A stretch of 64,000 nucleotides of DNA, from NCBI GenBank assembly GCA_963829485.1, contig CAWHIK010000007.1:434001-498000 (forward strand), given 5' to 3'. The notes under the pieces were generated by a model. The model was given only the letters and a program-made list of their open reading frames with translations. It was not told where the DNA came from and searched no databases. This DNA is from JBGPQJ01 sp963829485 (lineage in GTDB: Bacteria > Chloroflexota > Anaerolineae > Anaerolineales > Villigracilaceae). How positions within the stretch are numbered: the first letter of the stretch is position 1; every line of letters starts with the position of its first letter. Shown piece by piece: positions 44,455 to 53,583 of this stretch. Both the position numbers and the translations under genes were made by a program.

Positions 44455-44988
44455 ATGCCGAGCAAAAAAGCCGACCTCCTGCTTCACCCCATCCGGCTGC
44501 AGATCATCACGGCCATCTCGACCGGGCAGATGACAGCCAGGGAGCTGGCTGAGGCCGTCCCCGACGTTCCCCAAACCACCCTGTACCGGCACATCAACGC
44601 CCTGGTCAAGGGCGGTCTGCTGAAGGTCGTCAGCGAGACGCGGATCCGCGGCACCGTGGAGCGGACCTACGCCGTGGCTGCCCTGCCATCGCTCAAGCCG
44701 GAGGACCTGCAGGGAATGACCAGGCAGGATTACCAGCAGGCTTTTCTCGTTTATCTATCCACCCTGATGAGCGCCGCCCAGCGTTACCTGGACAGCAAAA
44801 GCGACGAGGAAACTTTCAACCCCCTCGCTGACGGGCTGGACCTGAGTCTGGGCACCCTTAACTTGAGCAACGCGGAATTTCAGACCATGAACAAGCGCAT
44901 CCTGGAAGTCATCATGTCCGCCTCCGGCAACCAACCCGCCCCGGATCGGAAGCGGCGCATGTTCACTTATCTGTTCATCCCGCAGTGA
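44455..44988 (+). CDS. ArsR-like winged-helix transcriptional regulator
   Basis: 177 residues from ATG 44455 (AAGGAG at 44441). LLHPIRLQIITAISTGQMTA, ELAEAVPDVPQTTLYRHINA and LVKGGLLKVV form an HTH_20-type winged helix; the C-terminal helical part (about 90-175) is of unknown ligand specificity. Divergent from the CPBP operon; the pterin dehydratase gene follows 5 bases after its stop. Confidence 0.85.
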   Translation: MPSKKADLLLHPIRLQIITAISTGQMTARELAEAVPDVPQTTLYRHINALVKGGLLKVVSETRIRGTVERTYAVAALPSLKPEDLQGMTRQDYQQAFLVYLSTLMSAAQRYLDSKSDEETFNPLADGLDLSLGTLNLSNAEFQTMNKRILEVIMSASGNQPAPDRKRRMFTYLFIPQ

Positions 44989-44993
44989 TCCTC

Positions 44994-45345
44994 ATGGAGA
45001 ATTTATCCGACAAAAAATGTATTCCTTGCCGCGGCGGTGAGCCGCCCCTGACTGAAGCGGAGATAGACGCACTGAAGCCTTTCGTCCCCGACTGGCAGGT
45101 CAAGGACGTGGACGGGATCAAGCGGCTTGAGCGCATCTTCAAGCTCAAGAACTTCGCCGGGGCATTGGCTTTTACGAATCAAATTGGAGCGATCGCCGAA
45201 GAAGGAGGATCACCACCCGTTGATCGTGACCGAGTGGGGCAGGGTCACGGTGCAGTGGTGGACGCATGTCATCCGCGGACTGCACAACAACGATTTCATC
45301 ATGGCGGCAAAGACGGATACGCTTGCAGATAACTTTCTTTCGTGA
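44994..45345 (+). CDS. 4a-hydroxytetrahydrobiopterin dehydratase (PCD/DCoH), frameshifted
   Basis: About 116 residues. LTEAEIDALKPFVPDW, FKLKNFAGALAFTNQI and, after a one-base shift near 45205 (an extra G in GAAGAAGGAGG), EDHHPLIVTEWGRVTVQWWTH give the complete active site, including the HH pair and the third His in TH. It recycles 4a-hydroxypterins formed by aromatic amino acid hydroxylases, or works in molybdopterin metabolism. ATG 44994 or GTG 44985 could start it; the latter overlaps the regulator stop. An aromatic amino acid decarboxylase follows. Confidence 0.87.
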
Positions 45346-45566
45346 CTGGCGCTGCGCAGGTGCAAACCGGAAAACCAGGCCGGGACACTGGGTGCGTCAC
45401 TAATTTGAAATAAAGAACCAAATTATGGATACAGAGATCACAGACCGAAGTACTTGATTATTCATGGGCATTGATACAATAAAATGTCAATTCTCACCCA
45501 CCAGCCGCTGCCCCGCGATGAAAAAGTGACAACCAAATATATCAATTCTTCTGAAGGAATTGACCG

Positions 45567-47090
45567 TTGGATAAAAGAAAGCTACCAAATATGCCACAAA
45601 AAAATTCACCTGCCTCTGAAAAAAACCTGGATCCCCAGGATTGGGAATCCATGCGGGCGCTCGCCCATCGCATGGTGGACGATATGCTCGATTACACGAG
45701 AACGGTCCGTGAGCGCCCGCCGTGGCAACACGCGCCTGCCGACGTCAAGGCCTATTTTGAGGGATCCCTGCCGGTCGAACCGCAAGCGCCGGAGGAGATC
45801 TACCAGGAATTCCTGGATTACATCCTGCCGTATCCGATCGGCAACATCCACCCTCGCTTTTGGGGCTGGGTCTTCGGAACAGGGACGGTCCTGGGCGCAT
45901 TGGCCGACCTGCTGGCAGCTTCGATGAACACCAACAGCGGGGACATGTCCTATCACAGCGCTCTTTATGTCGAACACCAGGTCCTGAACTGGCTTAAGGA
46001 AATGTTAGGCTACCCTGCTTCTGCCAGCGGGCTGCTGACCAGCGGCTGCTCGGCAGCCAATCTGATCGGACTGACCGTTGCGCGCAACTCGCGCGCCGGC
46101 TTCGACCTGCGTCAGCATGGCCTGCGCGCCGCTCCCCGCCAGATGACGTTGTACGCTTCCCGGGAGATCCACAGCTCCATCCAGAAAGCGGCCGAGCTGC
46201 TCGGCTTGGGGAGCCAGGCGCTGCGCCTGCTGCCGGTCGACGGGCACTTTCGCATGGATGTCCGCGCCCTCGAGGCTGCCATTGCCCGTGATCGCGCAGA
46301 TGGGAATCAGCCCTTCTGCGTCGTCGGCGCGGCGGGAACCACCAATACCGGGGCCTTCGATGACCTGGAAGCACTGGCCGATATCTGTGCACGGGAGGAC
46401 CTCTGGCTTCACGTCGACGGGGCTTTCGGTATCTGGGCTGCCCTGGTCCCCTCGGCTAAACATCTGGTCGCCGGATTGGAAAAGGCTGACTCGCTCGCCT
46501 TTGACCTGCATAAATGGATGTACATGCCCTACGAAATCGGCTGTGTAATAGTGCGCCATGAGCGCGAACACCGCGAATCCTTCTCGCTGACACCTGCCTA
46601 CCTGGCTCACGGGGAAGGGGAGCGCGGCCTGTCCGGTCGTGATGTCCCCTACCTCACCGATTATGATTTCCTGCTCTCAAGGCAGTTCCGGGCGTTGAAA
46701 GCCTGGATGTCGTTCAAGGAACACGGCGTTGACAGGTATGGCGGCATGATCCAGCAGAACATTGACCAGGCCCATTACCTGGGCCAATTGGTGGAAGCCA
46801 CTCCCGAGCTGGAACTGGTCACACCGGTCACACTTAACATCGTCTGCTTTCGTTATGTCCGACCAGGTTTGGATAATTCTTCGCTGGATGTACTCAACCG
46901 GCGGATCCTGGAGGAGCTGCAGGAAAGCGGCCTCGCGGTGCCATCCGGCACCACCCTCTTGGGCAAGTTTGTCTTGCACGTTGCCAATACCAACCATCGC
47001 ACCCGCCGGGACGATTTTGATTTCCTGGTGAGGGAGGTGGTACGCATAGGAAAGAGCTTGGACGAAATTGTAAACCTGCCCCGAGCGTAG
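45567..47090 (+). CDS. PLP-dependent group II (aromatic amino acid) decarboxylase
   Basis: About 507 residues. PPWQHAPADVKAYFEGSLP and NIHPRFWGWVFG are N-terminal family motifs; SGLLTSGCSAANLIGLTVAR, HVDGAFGIWA and the PLP lysine in FDLHKWMYMPYE follow. Family members decarboxylate tryptophan, tyrosine, DOPA or phenylalanine, but diaminobutyrate and glutamate enzymes are relatives. TTG 45567 has AAGGAA upstream; ATG 45591 is the alternative. Proximity to the pterin dehydratase supports an aromatic substrate by inference. Confidence 0.87.
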   Translation: MDKRKLPNMPQKNSPASEKNLDPQDWESMRALAHRMVDDMLDYTRTVRERPPWQHAPADVKAYFEGSLPVEPQAPEEIYQEFLDYILPYPIGNIHPRFWGWVFGTGTVLGALADLLAASMNTNSGDMSYHSALYVEHQVLNWLKEMLGYPASASGLLTSGCSAANLIGLTVARNSRAGFDLRQHGLRAAPRQMTLYASREIHSSIQKAAELLGLGSQALRLLPVDGHFRMDVRALEAAIARDRADGNQPFCVVGAAGTTNTGAFDDLEALADICAREDLWLHVDGAFGIWAALVPSAKHLVAGLEKADSLAFDLHKWMYMPYEIGCVIVRHEREHRESFSLTPAYLAHGEGERGLSGRDVPYLTDYDFLLSRQFRALKAWMSFKEHGVDRYGGMIQQNIDQAHYLGQLVEATPELELVTPVTLNIVCFRYVRPGLDNSSLDVLNRRILEELQESGLAVPSGTTLLGKFVLHVANTNHRTRRDDFDFLVREVVRIGKSLDEIVNLPRA

Positions 47091-47109
47091 GCTTGATCTG
47101 TGCAAATCG

Positions 47110-47150
47110 AAAAGCAGGAGATAACATCACGCTATCTCCTGCTTTTCTTC
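47110..47150. terminator. Bidirectional intrinsic terminator
   Basis: 14-bp stem aaaagcaggagata / tatctcctgctttt with T-rich continuation TTCTTCTC. Confidence 0.9.
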
Positions 47151-47198
47151 TCTAAAAATCTTCAAACTATGATTACTTTGGGGAGAGTCCTGTCCCCT

Positions 47199-49260
47199 TT
47201 ATTCCAACGTAACAGGCTTGCTGTTCTCGCTTTCCAAATACAGGGGGAGTGTATTGAAATCCGGCGCGTCCCAGTAGGACGGGTTCCAGATGTCCAGCCC
47301 GGGCAGCACGCATTCTGCCAGCTCGATGCCCTCGTCCACGTTGGATAGCGGGCAGGCGGAAAAATAACTGTCCACGGGTCCCACCTGTGGAGTTGGCGTG
47401 GGCGCGGGGAGCGGATTCGGCTGGTAGAGATTCGCCTGGTTCGGCGAGGGGATGCAGCCGTAGAACCATGTCCCAACCCCGTCCGGTACCCGGCACCACG
47501 CCTGCCCGATCGGAGCGACGAAGGAGTAGGTGAGGAAATCCGCCACCGTACCACCCGGACGGATCAGCACGACCGTGTCGCCGCCGTCACTCAGGTACTG
47601 ACCCGTTTGCGAGGCGAAGAAAGCCAGTTTTTGCCCGGGACTCATCTGTACCGGCGGGAGGGCGTAGCTGCGCGTGGACGGGTCGCGGTCATCGAGCAGC
47701 CATCCCTGCAGGGTGACGTTGATGTTGCTCAGGTTGATCAGCTCGACGTACTCATCGCCCACGTCCGCGACGCCGTCACCGTTCAGGTCGGCAAGGGAAT
47801 GCGGCAGCACTTCATTTAGAATGACGAAATCCTTGATGAGCGTTGGCGTCCGCGTAATGGTGGGAGACGGGACGCGGGTGGGCGTGCGAGTGGCAGTGGG
47901 GGTAAGAGTTCGAGTCGGCGTGACTTGGTTCGCCCAGTTGGCATTTTTAGGCGTGCCGTTGATAGGGTTGCCATTGGCGTCCAGCCCGTTGCGGACCACG
48001 CCTGTGTTGGTGATCCAGGAGAAGGGGCCATCCGCGAAACCCAATCGGCGTTCCATACTGCCATACGACGGACTGCCTGATCCGCCGTTCCAGCCGGCGC
48101 CGTCAAGGTTGGCTGTATCCACCAGGTTGCCGGATGCCGAGTACAGGCGCAGCGTCTCTCCGTCGTTGGATAAATTTCCTGTGTAAAGTTGATCGGCCGC
48201 GTAATTATTTCCTGCCGGTCCCGGGGTGCCCAGGGTGCTGATGATCGCAGCCTCGCGGGTCTTGAGCAGGTAAAAGCCGGAGGCCTTGATGATCCCGGTC
48301 AGGTAGATGTCCGGACTGTTGTCGGATGAGATCAACCGCCACCCCGCAAGATTGATGTCGTTCGCCGTGGGGTTGTAGAGTTCGATCCATTCGTCGTTTG
48401 AATTTGCGGCTGTACCACCCCAGGCGACCTCGTTGATAATCACCGACATGGCCGGGACGGGCGTCGGCGCGAAAGTCGCTGTGAAAGTGGGTGTGACTGT
48501 GGGCGTTTCGGTGACTAGTAGGTGGCTGTAGCGGTCTGCATGCAATAGACAGGGACACTGGTCCGGTTCTGAGGGTCGGCTCGTGGTCAGTAGAGAAAAG
48601 TCTGAAAATTATCATTGGTATCCTGACAACTACCGTCATCCCACCGGGCAAACGTTCGTAACTCGAGGAGTTCCATCGTTGTCCATCGTTGGCAATGGAG
48701 TGCCTTCGCCAAGGTAAGTCTGACCCAGTGCTCATCCCCACTCGCATCAACACGTCTAGTAGGTGTCCTGTGCGGATGGCAGCATGATAGCAATTCCAGC
48801 TATCGTCTACAATGCCATGTGCGAATAATTTGCATCAGGTGTAACAATTGACAATGGCAGCATTATTGTTGACAATCAAATAATGCTGCCCCGGCATCAA
48901 GTATAACCCCTAGCTGGAATCGTTGCCATAGTCATCCGGACACCTGCGGTTGAGTTCGAGCTTCCAATCACCCAGCCCCCAATATCCACAGGTACATCGC
49001 CTGCATTGAATATCTCGATGAACTCTCGTCCCCATGTACCCATTCGTCCGAAACTCACTAATGACTATCCTGGGTAAAGGCGTTGCTGTCGCTGTGGCCT
49101 GCATCAACGGCTTTGCTTCAACACCCACCTTGCTGCTGGCAAAGCCAATCCACAACAACCCCGCAACAGGCAAAATTAAAACAAGGCGGCGCATCCAGGC
49201 CGCCTGCGTGGTGAGATCGTCAAAGAAAGCCTTCGCCCGCCCTGTCATAGTTTGCCCCAT
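47199..49260 (-). CDS. Secreted multi-domain lamin-tail (LTD) protein, centre heavily disrupted
   Basis: The N-terminal part (49260 to about 48900) has a membrane-spanning signal (MRRLVLILPVAGLLWIGFAS), a Thr/Ala/Pro tether and a first LTD start (PRIVISEFRTNG). The C-terminal part (from about 48545) has two clean LTD units (IINEVAWGG...NDEWIELYNP and VILNEVLPHS...YVELINLSN) joined by Thr/Pro repeats of the TPTRTPT type. The roughly 500 bases between hold recognisable fragments (EFIEIFNAGD, GGWVIGSS, PGQHYLIVNNN) in alternating frames, requiring several indels. LTDs are immunoglobulin-like folds found in cell-surface proteins and nucleases. Real decay or poor sequence cannot be told apart. Confidence 0.7.
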
Positions 49261-49287
49261 CGCCCGAAGAACTCGCGGCGCGGGAAA

Positions 49288-49563
49288 TTACTCCGTTGTT
49301 TTTTCACGCGGTTCGACGACCAGCTTGATCGCCGTGCGCACCTTGCCGTCTATCTCAACGTCCACGAATTCGGGCTTGCAAACCACGTGGATGCCGTCGC
49401 CTTCCAGATAACCCGTAGCCAGCACCAGCGCCTTGACCGCCTGGTTGACCGCACCCGCGCCGATCGCCTGAACATCGGCATGCTTGTGTTCTCGGACCAC
49501 ACCCGCGATTGCCCCGGCAACAGCGGAAGTTCGGGAGTTTGCAGAAACCTTGATTATATCCAT
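49288..49563 (-). CDS. spoVS: SpoVS family protein
   Basis: 91 residues, matching the full length of the SpoVS family: IKVSANSRTSAVAGAIAGV and AVKALVLATGYLEGDG. In Bacillus it affects septation and sporulation; homologues in non-spore-formers are small Alba-like nucleic-acid-binding candidates. RBS GGGAGAAACGAC. It lies beside the DnaA-box-rich gap. Confidence 0.92.
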   Translation of the reverse strand: MDIIKVSANSRTSAVAGAIAGVVREHKHADVQAIGAGAVNQAVKALVLATGYLEGDGIHVVCKPEFVDVEIDGKVRTAIKLVVEPREKTTE

Positions 49564-49688
49564 GTCGTTTCTCCCACGAAACGTTGACTCGAAAGGGGCA
49601 TCTCTTTAATACGATTGTACAGTATTCATCACCTTGATTCAAGCCTTATTCATTTCATGATTTAATTAATAGTAGTTTTAGTAGAGCC

Positions 49689-49977
49689 TGTGGAAAGTGT
49701 GGATGAAAAACACGGACGCCCCACCCGTGGGCTGGTTGCGAGTCCATGAGCCCACATCTCCGGAAGAATGGACGCCGCATCCCGAAAAGCCCTGTGGAAA
49801 GAGTCGGGAGGAAAAAAGGATGGATTTTCCACATCCGCGACGGGTAAAATCCATCCTTTCCACCCCTAGGGATGGGAAAAAGATTCCCCCCATATCTAGG
49901 GGGGCATAATTCGAACACATGAGCGATTTGTCCACAGCAAGAATCGTTTCTCCACAGTTTGTAGGCACTTATCCACA
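49689..49977. other. DnaA-box cluster, candidate replication origin or DnaA-binding region
   Basis: The gene-free stretch 49564-50062 holds at least seven 9-mers close to TTWTNCACA: minus-strand copies at 49689-49697, 49698-49706 and 49793-49801; plus-strand copies TTTTCCACA (49825-49833), TTGTCCACA (49928), TTCTCCACA (49948) and TTATCCACA (49969). The last three are spaced 20 and 21 bases apart. An AT-rich tract (about 49640-49680, CATGATTTAATTAATAGTAG) lies to the left and could serve as an unwinding element. Two large inverted repeats (ggatggatttt/aaaatccatcc at 49818-49856; cccctag/ctagggg at about 49863-49903) lie within. No dnaA gene is near. Confidence 0.5.
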
Positions 49978-50062
49978 GAATTGGAAAAAGTCGTCTATCC
50001 AATCGGCCCCCCGGAACCCCCAAATGTGGTCAAAAAACGTCCGGTTTGGGCCCCCCGAGAGG

Positions 50063-51067
50063 TCAGCCCTGGGAGATGCCGTTCTCGGCGGCAATGGTGT
50101 CGAGCAGTTCCTCGGTCTCGTCCAGGAACCGGTCCAACGCCTGGACCTTGCCTTCGAAGCCGTCGCCCGCCAGCCCGAGCCGCTCGAAGACCGCCTTCCA
50201 CGCCACATACTCGGGTCCGTACTCCAGCAGCGACGCGGACGCCGCAGCCCAGGTGCGGACGAGCAGCCACAGCGCGGACATCGGCCGCTCGCCCTGCAGC
50301 AGGGTCTCGATCGCGCTGCGGTTGTAGGCGATGCGGTCGGGATGGATGATGAAGTCGGCGCCGTCCCCGGCCGCATGGTAGGCGGTGGCCCAGGCGGGCA
50401 GCATGGCCATCAGATCTGCAGGGGTGACGCTTGGCGCGCCGAGCAGGTTCAGCAGCGCATCGTGCAGTTCGGGCTTGTCGATCGTGCGGGCGCGGTCTTC
50501 GAACTCCAGCAGGAAGCGGCGGTCCGTTAACGGAGGTCCGCTCAGGCCGGCGACCGCATTGGCAGCGTGAGACACAGCCTTGATGTACGTGAGCACGTCT
50601 GACGGGCGGGAGTTCCCACCGAGGGTCAATTCCATCCACAACTCGCGGGCAGGGATGCTGTGCTTGCGCGCCCGGGCGAGCACATTGGCCGTGTCGTCAA
50701 ACCCCGCACGGACAATGGCCTGGGTGTATTCAAAGAAATGCTGGGTCTCGAAGAGCGGCAGCGAGTCGTACATCACGTAGCCAAGCAGAGGCTCGGTGCG
50801 CAGCTTGCGGGGCGGCTCAAAGGCGGTACTTTCCACAAAGTACAGGTCGAGCGAGATCTCGTTGGTCAGCTTGACGATCTGCCGCGGCGTCTCGGGTTCG
50901 TTGAGACAGACATAAACAATGTCGATGTCCGTGGTGTGGCCGATGAACGGATCCTCCGCCAGCGCAGACCCGACCAGCAGCGCAGCCATCACGTTATGGT
51001 CCGTCTTGACCCGCTGGGCTACGGTGTCCTTGGCTATCTTGTGCAGAGTGCTGCGCGTAATTCGCAT
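50063..51067 (-). CDS. Nucleotidyltransferase (MNT-like) domain protein
   Basis: 334 residues. The N-terminal VGSALAEDPFIGHTTDIDIV carries the GS...DxD nucleotidyltransferase motif; the rest is helical with no recognised domain. Comparable proteins transfer nucleotides to small molecules or proteins (MNT toxins' antitoxins, antibiotic modifiers). Target unknown. It starts 3 bases after the deoxynucleoside kinase stop, so the two form an operon. Confidence 0.75.
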   Translation of the reverse strand: MRITRSTLHKIAKDTVAQRVKTDHNVMAALLVGSALAEDPFIGHTTDIDIVYVCLNEPETPRQIVKLTNEISLDLYFVESTAFEPPRKLRTEPLLGYVMYDSLPLFETQHFFEYTQAIVRAGFDDTANVLARARKHSIPARELWMELTLGGNSRPSDVLTYIKAVSHAANAVAGLSGPPLTDRRFLLEFEDRARTIDKPELHDALLNLLGAPSVTPADLMAMLPAWATAYHAAGDGADFIIHPDRIAYNRSAIETLLQGERPMSALWLLVRTWAAASASLLEYGPEYVAWKAVFERLGLAGDGFEGKVQALDRFLDETEELLDTIAAENGISQG

Positions 51068-51070
51068 GAG

Positions 51071-51716
51071 TCAGTCCCGGCTCCCGTTGACGTTGGGCAG
51101 GCGCGGCTGGTAGGGATTTATGTTCAACAATTCGCGGATGCGGTTCTCGATCAGTTTCAGGTGTTCGGGGTGGTGGACGAAATCGAGCGGGGTGGTGTCC
51201 ATTCTTAACACGGGGCCGTCCTGCCCGTCGAAGAAATCATCGTAGGCGGCACCCAGCTCGGCGATGTAGGCGCGCTCCATGCTGCGTTCGTAGGACCGGT
51301 CGCGCAGGGCGATGCGCTGCATGAGCATGTCCGTGTCGGCGTAAAGATAGACGGTCAGGTCGGGGGTCGGGATCTTCTCGGCCAGCGCCTCGTGCACACG
51401 GTAATACATCTCCAGCTCGTCGCCGTGCAGGTTGATGCGCGCAAAGAGCGCGTCCTTGGCAAAGGTGTAATCGGAGATCAGGGTCTTGCCCTGCCCCAGC
51501 ACTTTGTTCAGGGTGTCGCGCTGCTGGCGGTAGCGGCTGAGCAGGAAGAAGATCTGCGTCTGGAAGGCGTAGCGCGCCCGGTCGCGAATAGAAATCGGAG
51601 AGGAAGGGATTCTCTTCGAAGACCTCCAGCAGGAGTTCAGATTCAAACGCGGGTTGAAGAAGGCGCGCCAGGGTGGTTTTACCCACCCCGATCACCCCTT
51701 CGATGGCAATGTACAT
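51071..51716 (-). CDS. Second deoxynucleoside kinase, frameshifted
   Basis: About 215 residues joined, from ATG 51716. P-loop EGVIGVGKTTLARLL and VFEENPFLSDFY, then a one-base shift near 51590 leads into DRARYAFQTQIFFLLSRYRQ, with DYTFAKDALFARINL and lid RIALRDRSYERSME. The same family as 41945 but clearly diverged. It is paired with the nucleotidyltransferase gene. Confidence 0.87.
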
Positions 51717-51819
51717 GTGCGGCTCCGGTGAAGAATATTGGATTAAGGATACCATAATTAAAAATATGTGTCACACTTGCACTCCCCGCACTTATGCTCG
51801 GGGCAAGTGTTGCTCACCT

Positions 51820-51900
51820 GCTTACACCGCAGAGACGCCGAGTCCGCAGAGTTTTTTGCGGTTTACTCGGCGCGCTCCGCTTCTCCGCGGTGAGATCTAT
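51820..51900. repeat. Intergenic repeat of the 'CTCTGCGTCTCCGCGGTG' class
   Basis: CCGCAGAGACGCCGAGTCCG then, after TTTACTCGGCGCGCTCCGC, TTCTCCGCGGTGAGAT. Inverted arms (cgccgagt / actcggcg) give a hairpin. This type of sequence is common between genes in many environmental bacteria; a fainter relative may lie at 22690-22800. Confidence 0.5.
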
Positions 51901-51945
51901 GTTTACCGCGATATTCGCCACTCTCCAGGCGAAGAAGCAGGGAGT

Positions 51946-51951
51946 TATAAT
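51946..51951 (+). promoter_or_regulatory. -10 box, probable leaderless start
   Basis: TATAAT ends 6 bases before the ATG at 51958, the same geometry as at 34370. No Shine-Dalgarno sequence fits in between. Confidence 0.55.
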
Positions 51952-51957
51952 AGCCCC

Positions 51958-52401
51958 ATGTCCTTTTATGAGAGCCTCGTCCGCACCCGCCGCAAACCGC
52001 TGATCGGAAAACTGGCCTACCTGACCCTCAAGCTGCTGGGCGCGGAGATTCCCCGCTCGGTGGAGATCGGCGAGGGATTTCTGCTTCATCACGGCGGGTT
52101 CGGCGTGGTCATCCACCCCAGGTGCCGCATCGGCAAGCGCGTGGGCATTTATCCCGGTGTCACGCTCGGCCGCGCGGACATCCACCGCCCGGCGGACCAG
52201 TCCGCTTTTGAGGGGATCGTGGTCGAAGACGACGTGATCCTTGCCAGCGGGGCGAAGGTCCTTTGCAAGGAAGGCGTGCTCACCATCAGGCGCGGGACCG
52301 TCGTCGGCGCCAACGCAGTGCTGTTCGAGTCCACCGGCGAAAATGAAGTCTGGGGCGGAATCCCTGCCCGCAAGCTGGGGCTGCGGGAGCCGCCGGTTTG
52401 A
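51958..52401 (+). CDS. Serine O-acetyltransferase-like hexapeptide acyltransferase
   Basis: 147 residues with left-handed beta-helix hexapeptides: HHGGFGVVIHPRCRIGKRVG, VTLGR, VVEDDVILASGAKVL and VVGANAVLFES. The HHGGFGVVIHP pattern is that of CysE-like and colanic-acid acetyltransferases. The N-terminal CysE helical domain is short, so sugar O-acetylation in the adjoining glycan cluster is likelier than serine acetylation. The next gene starts on its stop codon. Confidence 0.78.
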   Translation: MSFYESLVRTRRKPLIGKLAYLTLKLLGAEIPRSVEIGEGFLLHHGGFGVVIHPRCRIGKRVGIYPGVTLGRADIHRPADQSAFEGIVVEDDVILASGAKVLCKEGVLTIRRGTVVGANAVLFESTGENEVWGGIPARKLGLREPPV

Positions 52402-53411
52402 CGCGCATCGGCATTGTCCCGCGCGTGCACGGCGTGGGCGGGATGGTCTCCTTCCGCGAGAAACTCGCCCTCGGCTTGCAGAAGCGCGGCGTCGAGGTCA
52501 GCGACGACCCGGACGATGATTGCGATGCGCTGCTGGTCATCTCGGGCACGCGCGACCTCGGGCAGCTTCGCCGGGCGCAGAAGCGCGGTATACGCATCGT
52601 CCACCGCCTGGACGGGATCAACTGGCTTCACCGGAAGCATAAAACCCCGGCACGCCTTTATTTAACTTCCGAAATGAAAAACCTGCTGCTGGCCTTCATC
52701 CGCCGGTTTTACGCCGACCGGGTGGTCTACCAGAGCGAGTTCATCAAAAGCTGGTGGGAGGACTGGTACGGCCGGACGCGCGTCCCCAACCGGGTGATCT
52801 ACAACGGCGTCGACCTGGAACGCTATTCTCCGTCGGGTCCCGGCGGGCGGCCAGCGGACCTTGTCCGCATCATGGTGGTGGAAGGCAGCCTGACTCACGG
52901 GCAGGAAGTGGGCTTGTCCTGGGCGGTTTCCCTGGCGGAGAAGCTCAAGGAATTGCAGTCGCTGCCGGTCGAGCTGGTCGTTGCGGCGGAGGTCGCTGAA
53001 AGCCAAAAGGAATACTGGAAATCCCGCGCCGCGGTGCCGGTGAACTTTCTGGGCGTCGTTCCGCGCGAACGCATCCCGGAGTTGGACCGCTCGGCGCATT
53101 TCTATTTTTCAGCAGAGATCAACCCGCCCTGTCCAAACTCCGTCATTGAAGCATTGGCTTGCGGTCTGCCCGTGGTTGGCTTTGGAATGGGCTCTCTGCC
53201 CGAGCTGGTCACAGCCGAGGCTGGAGCGGTGACTTTCTACGGCGGCGACCCGTGGAAGCTCGACACGCCCAACGTCCCCGCCCTGGCATCTGCTGTTGCA
53301 GAGATGCTCAAGGAACTTCCCCGCTTTCAAACCGGCGCCCGCGCCCGCGCCGAGTCCGCGTTTGGGCTGGATGCCATGGTCGAGAAGTATTTGGAAGTGT
53401 TGTTGGACTAA
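52398..53411 (+). CDS. Glycosyltransferase family 4 (GT-B)
   Basis: 337 residues. RFYADRVVYQSEFIKSWW, NRVIYNGVDLERYSP and the C-terminal EALACGLPVVGFGMGSLPEL (donor-binding E-x7-E region) are GT4 hallmarks. TTG start overlapping the previous stop (TTGA) shows coupling. Transfers a sugar from a nucleotide donor to a lipid- or glycan-linked acceptor in the cytosol. Confidence 0.86.
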   Translation: MTRIGIVPRVHGVGGMVSFREKLALGLQKRGVEVSDDPDDDCDALLVISGTRDLGQLRRAQKRGIRIVHRLDGINWLHRKHKTPARLYLTSEMKNLLLAFIRRFYADRVVYQSEFIKSWWEDWYGRTRVPNRVIYNGVDLERYSPSGPGGRPADLVRIMVVEGSLTHGQEVGLSWAVSLAEKLKELQSLPVELVVAAEVAESQKEYWKSRAAVPVNFLGVVPRERIPELDRSAHFYFSAEINPPCPNSVIEALACGLPVVGFGMGSLPELVTAEAGAVTFYGGDPWKLDTPNVPALASAVAEMLKELPRFQTGARARAESAFGLDAMVEKYLEVLLD

Positions 53412-53417
53412 GTTGAG

Positions 53418-53575
53418 GATGTCATTGCCTGCACTGTGCGCAGGCACACGTGCGAAGGGCGTTCTTCGCCCTGAAGCAATCTCCGTAATGAGTAGGAGAT
53501 CGCCACGCTCAGCGAAAAGCGGCTCGCTCGCGACACTTGCCCCGCACGCAAGTGCAGGGGTGACACTTTTTCAAG
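53418..53575. repeat. Degenerate 'TCATTGC...GAAGCAATCTCC' intergenic repeat
   Basis: GAGGATGTCATTGC, GAAGCAATCTCCGTAATGAG and GGAGATCGCCACGCTCAGCG are parts of a palindromic repeat class seen between genes of many Anaerolineae and Firmicutes. AGCAATCTCC and GGAGATCGCC form the hairpin arms. Confidence 0.6.
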
Positions 53576-53583
53576 GAGACATA

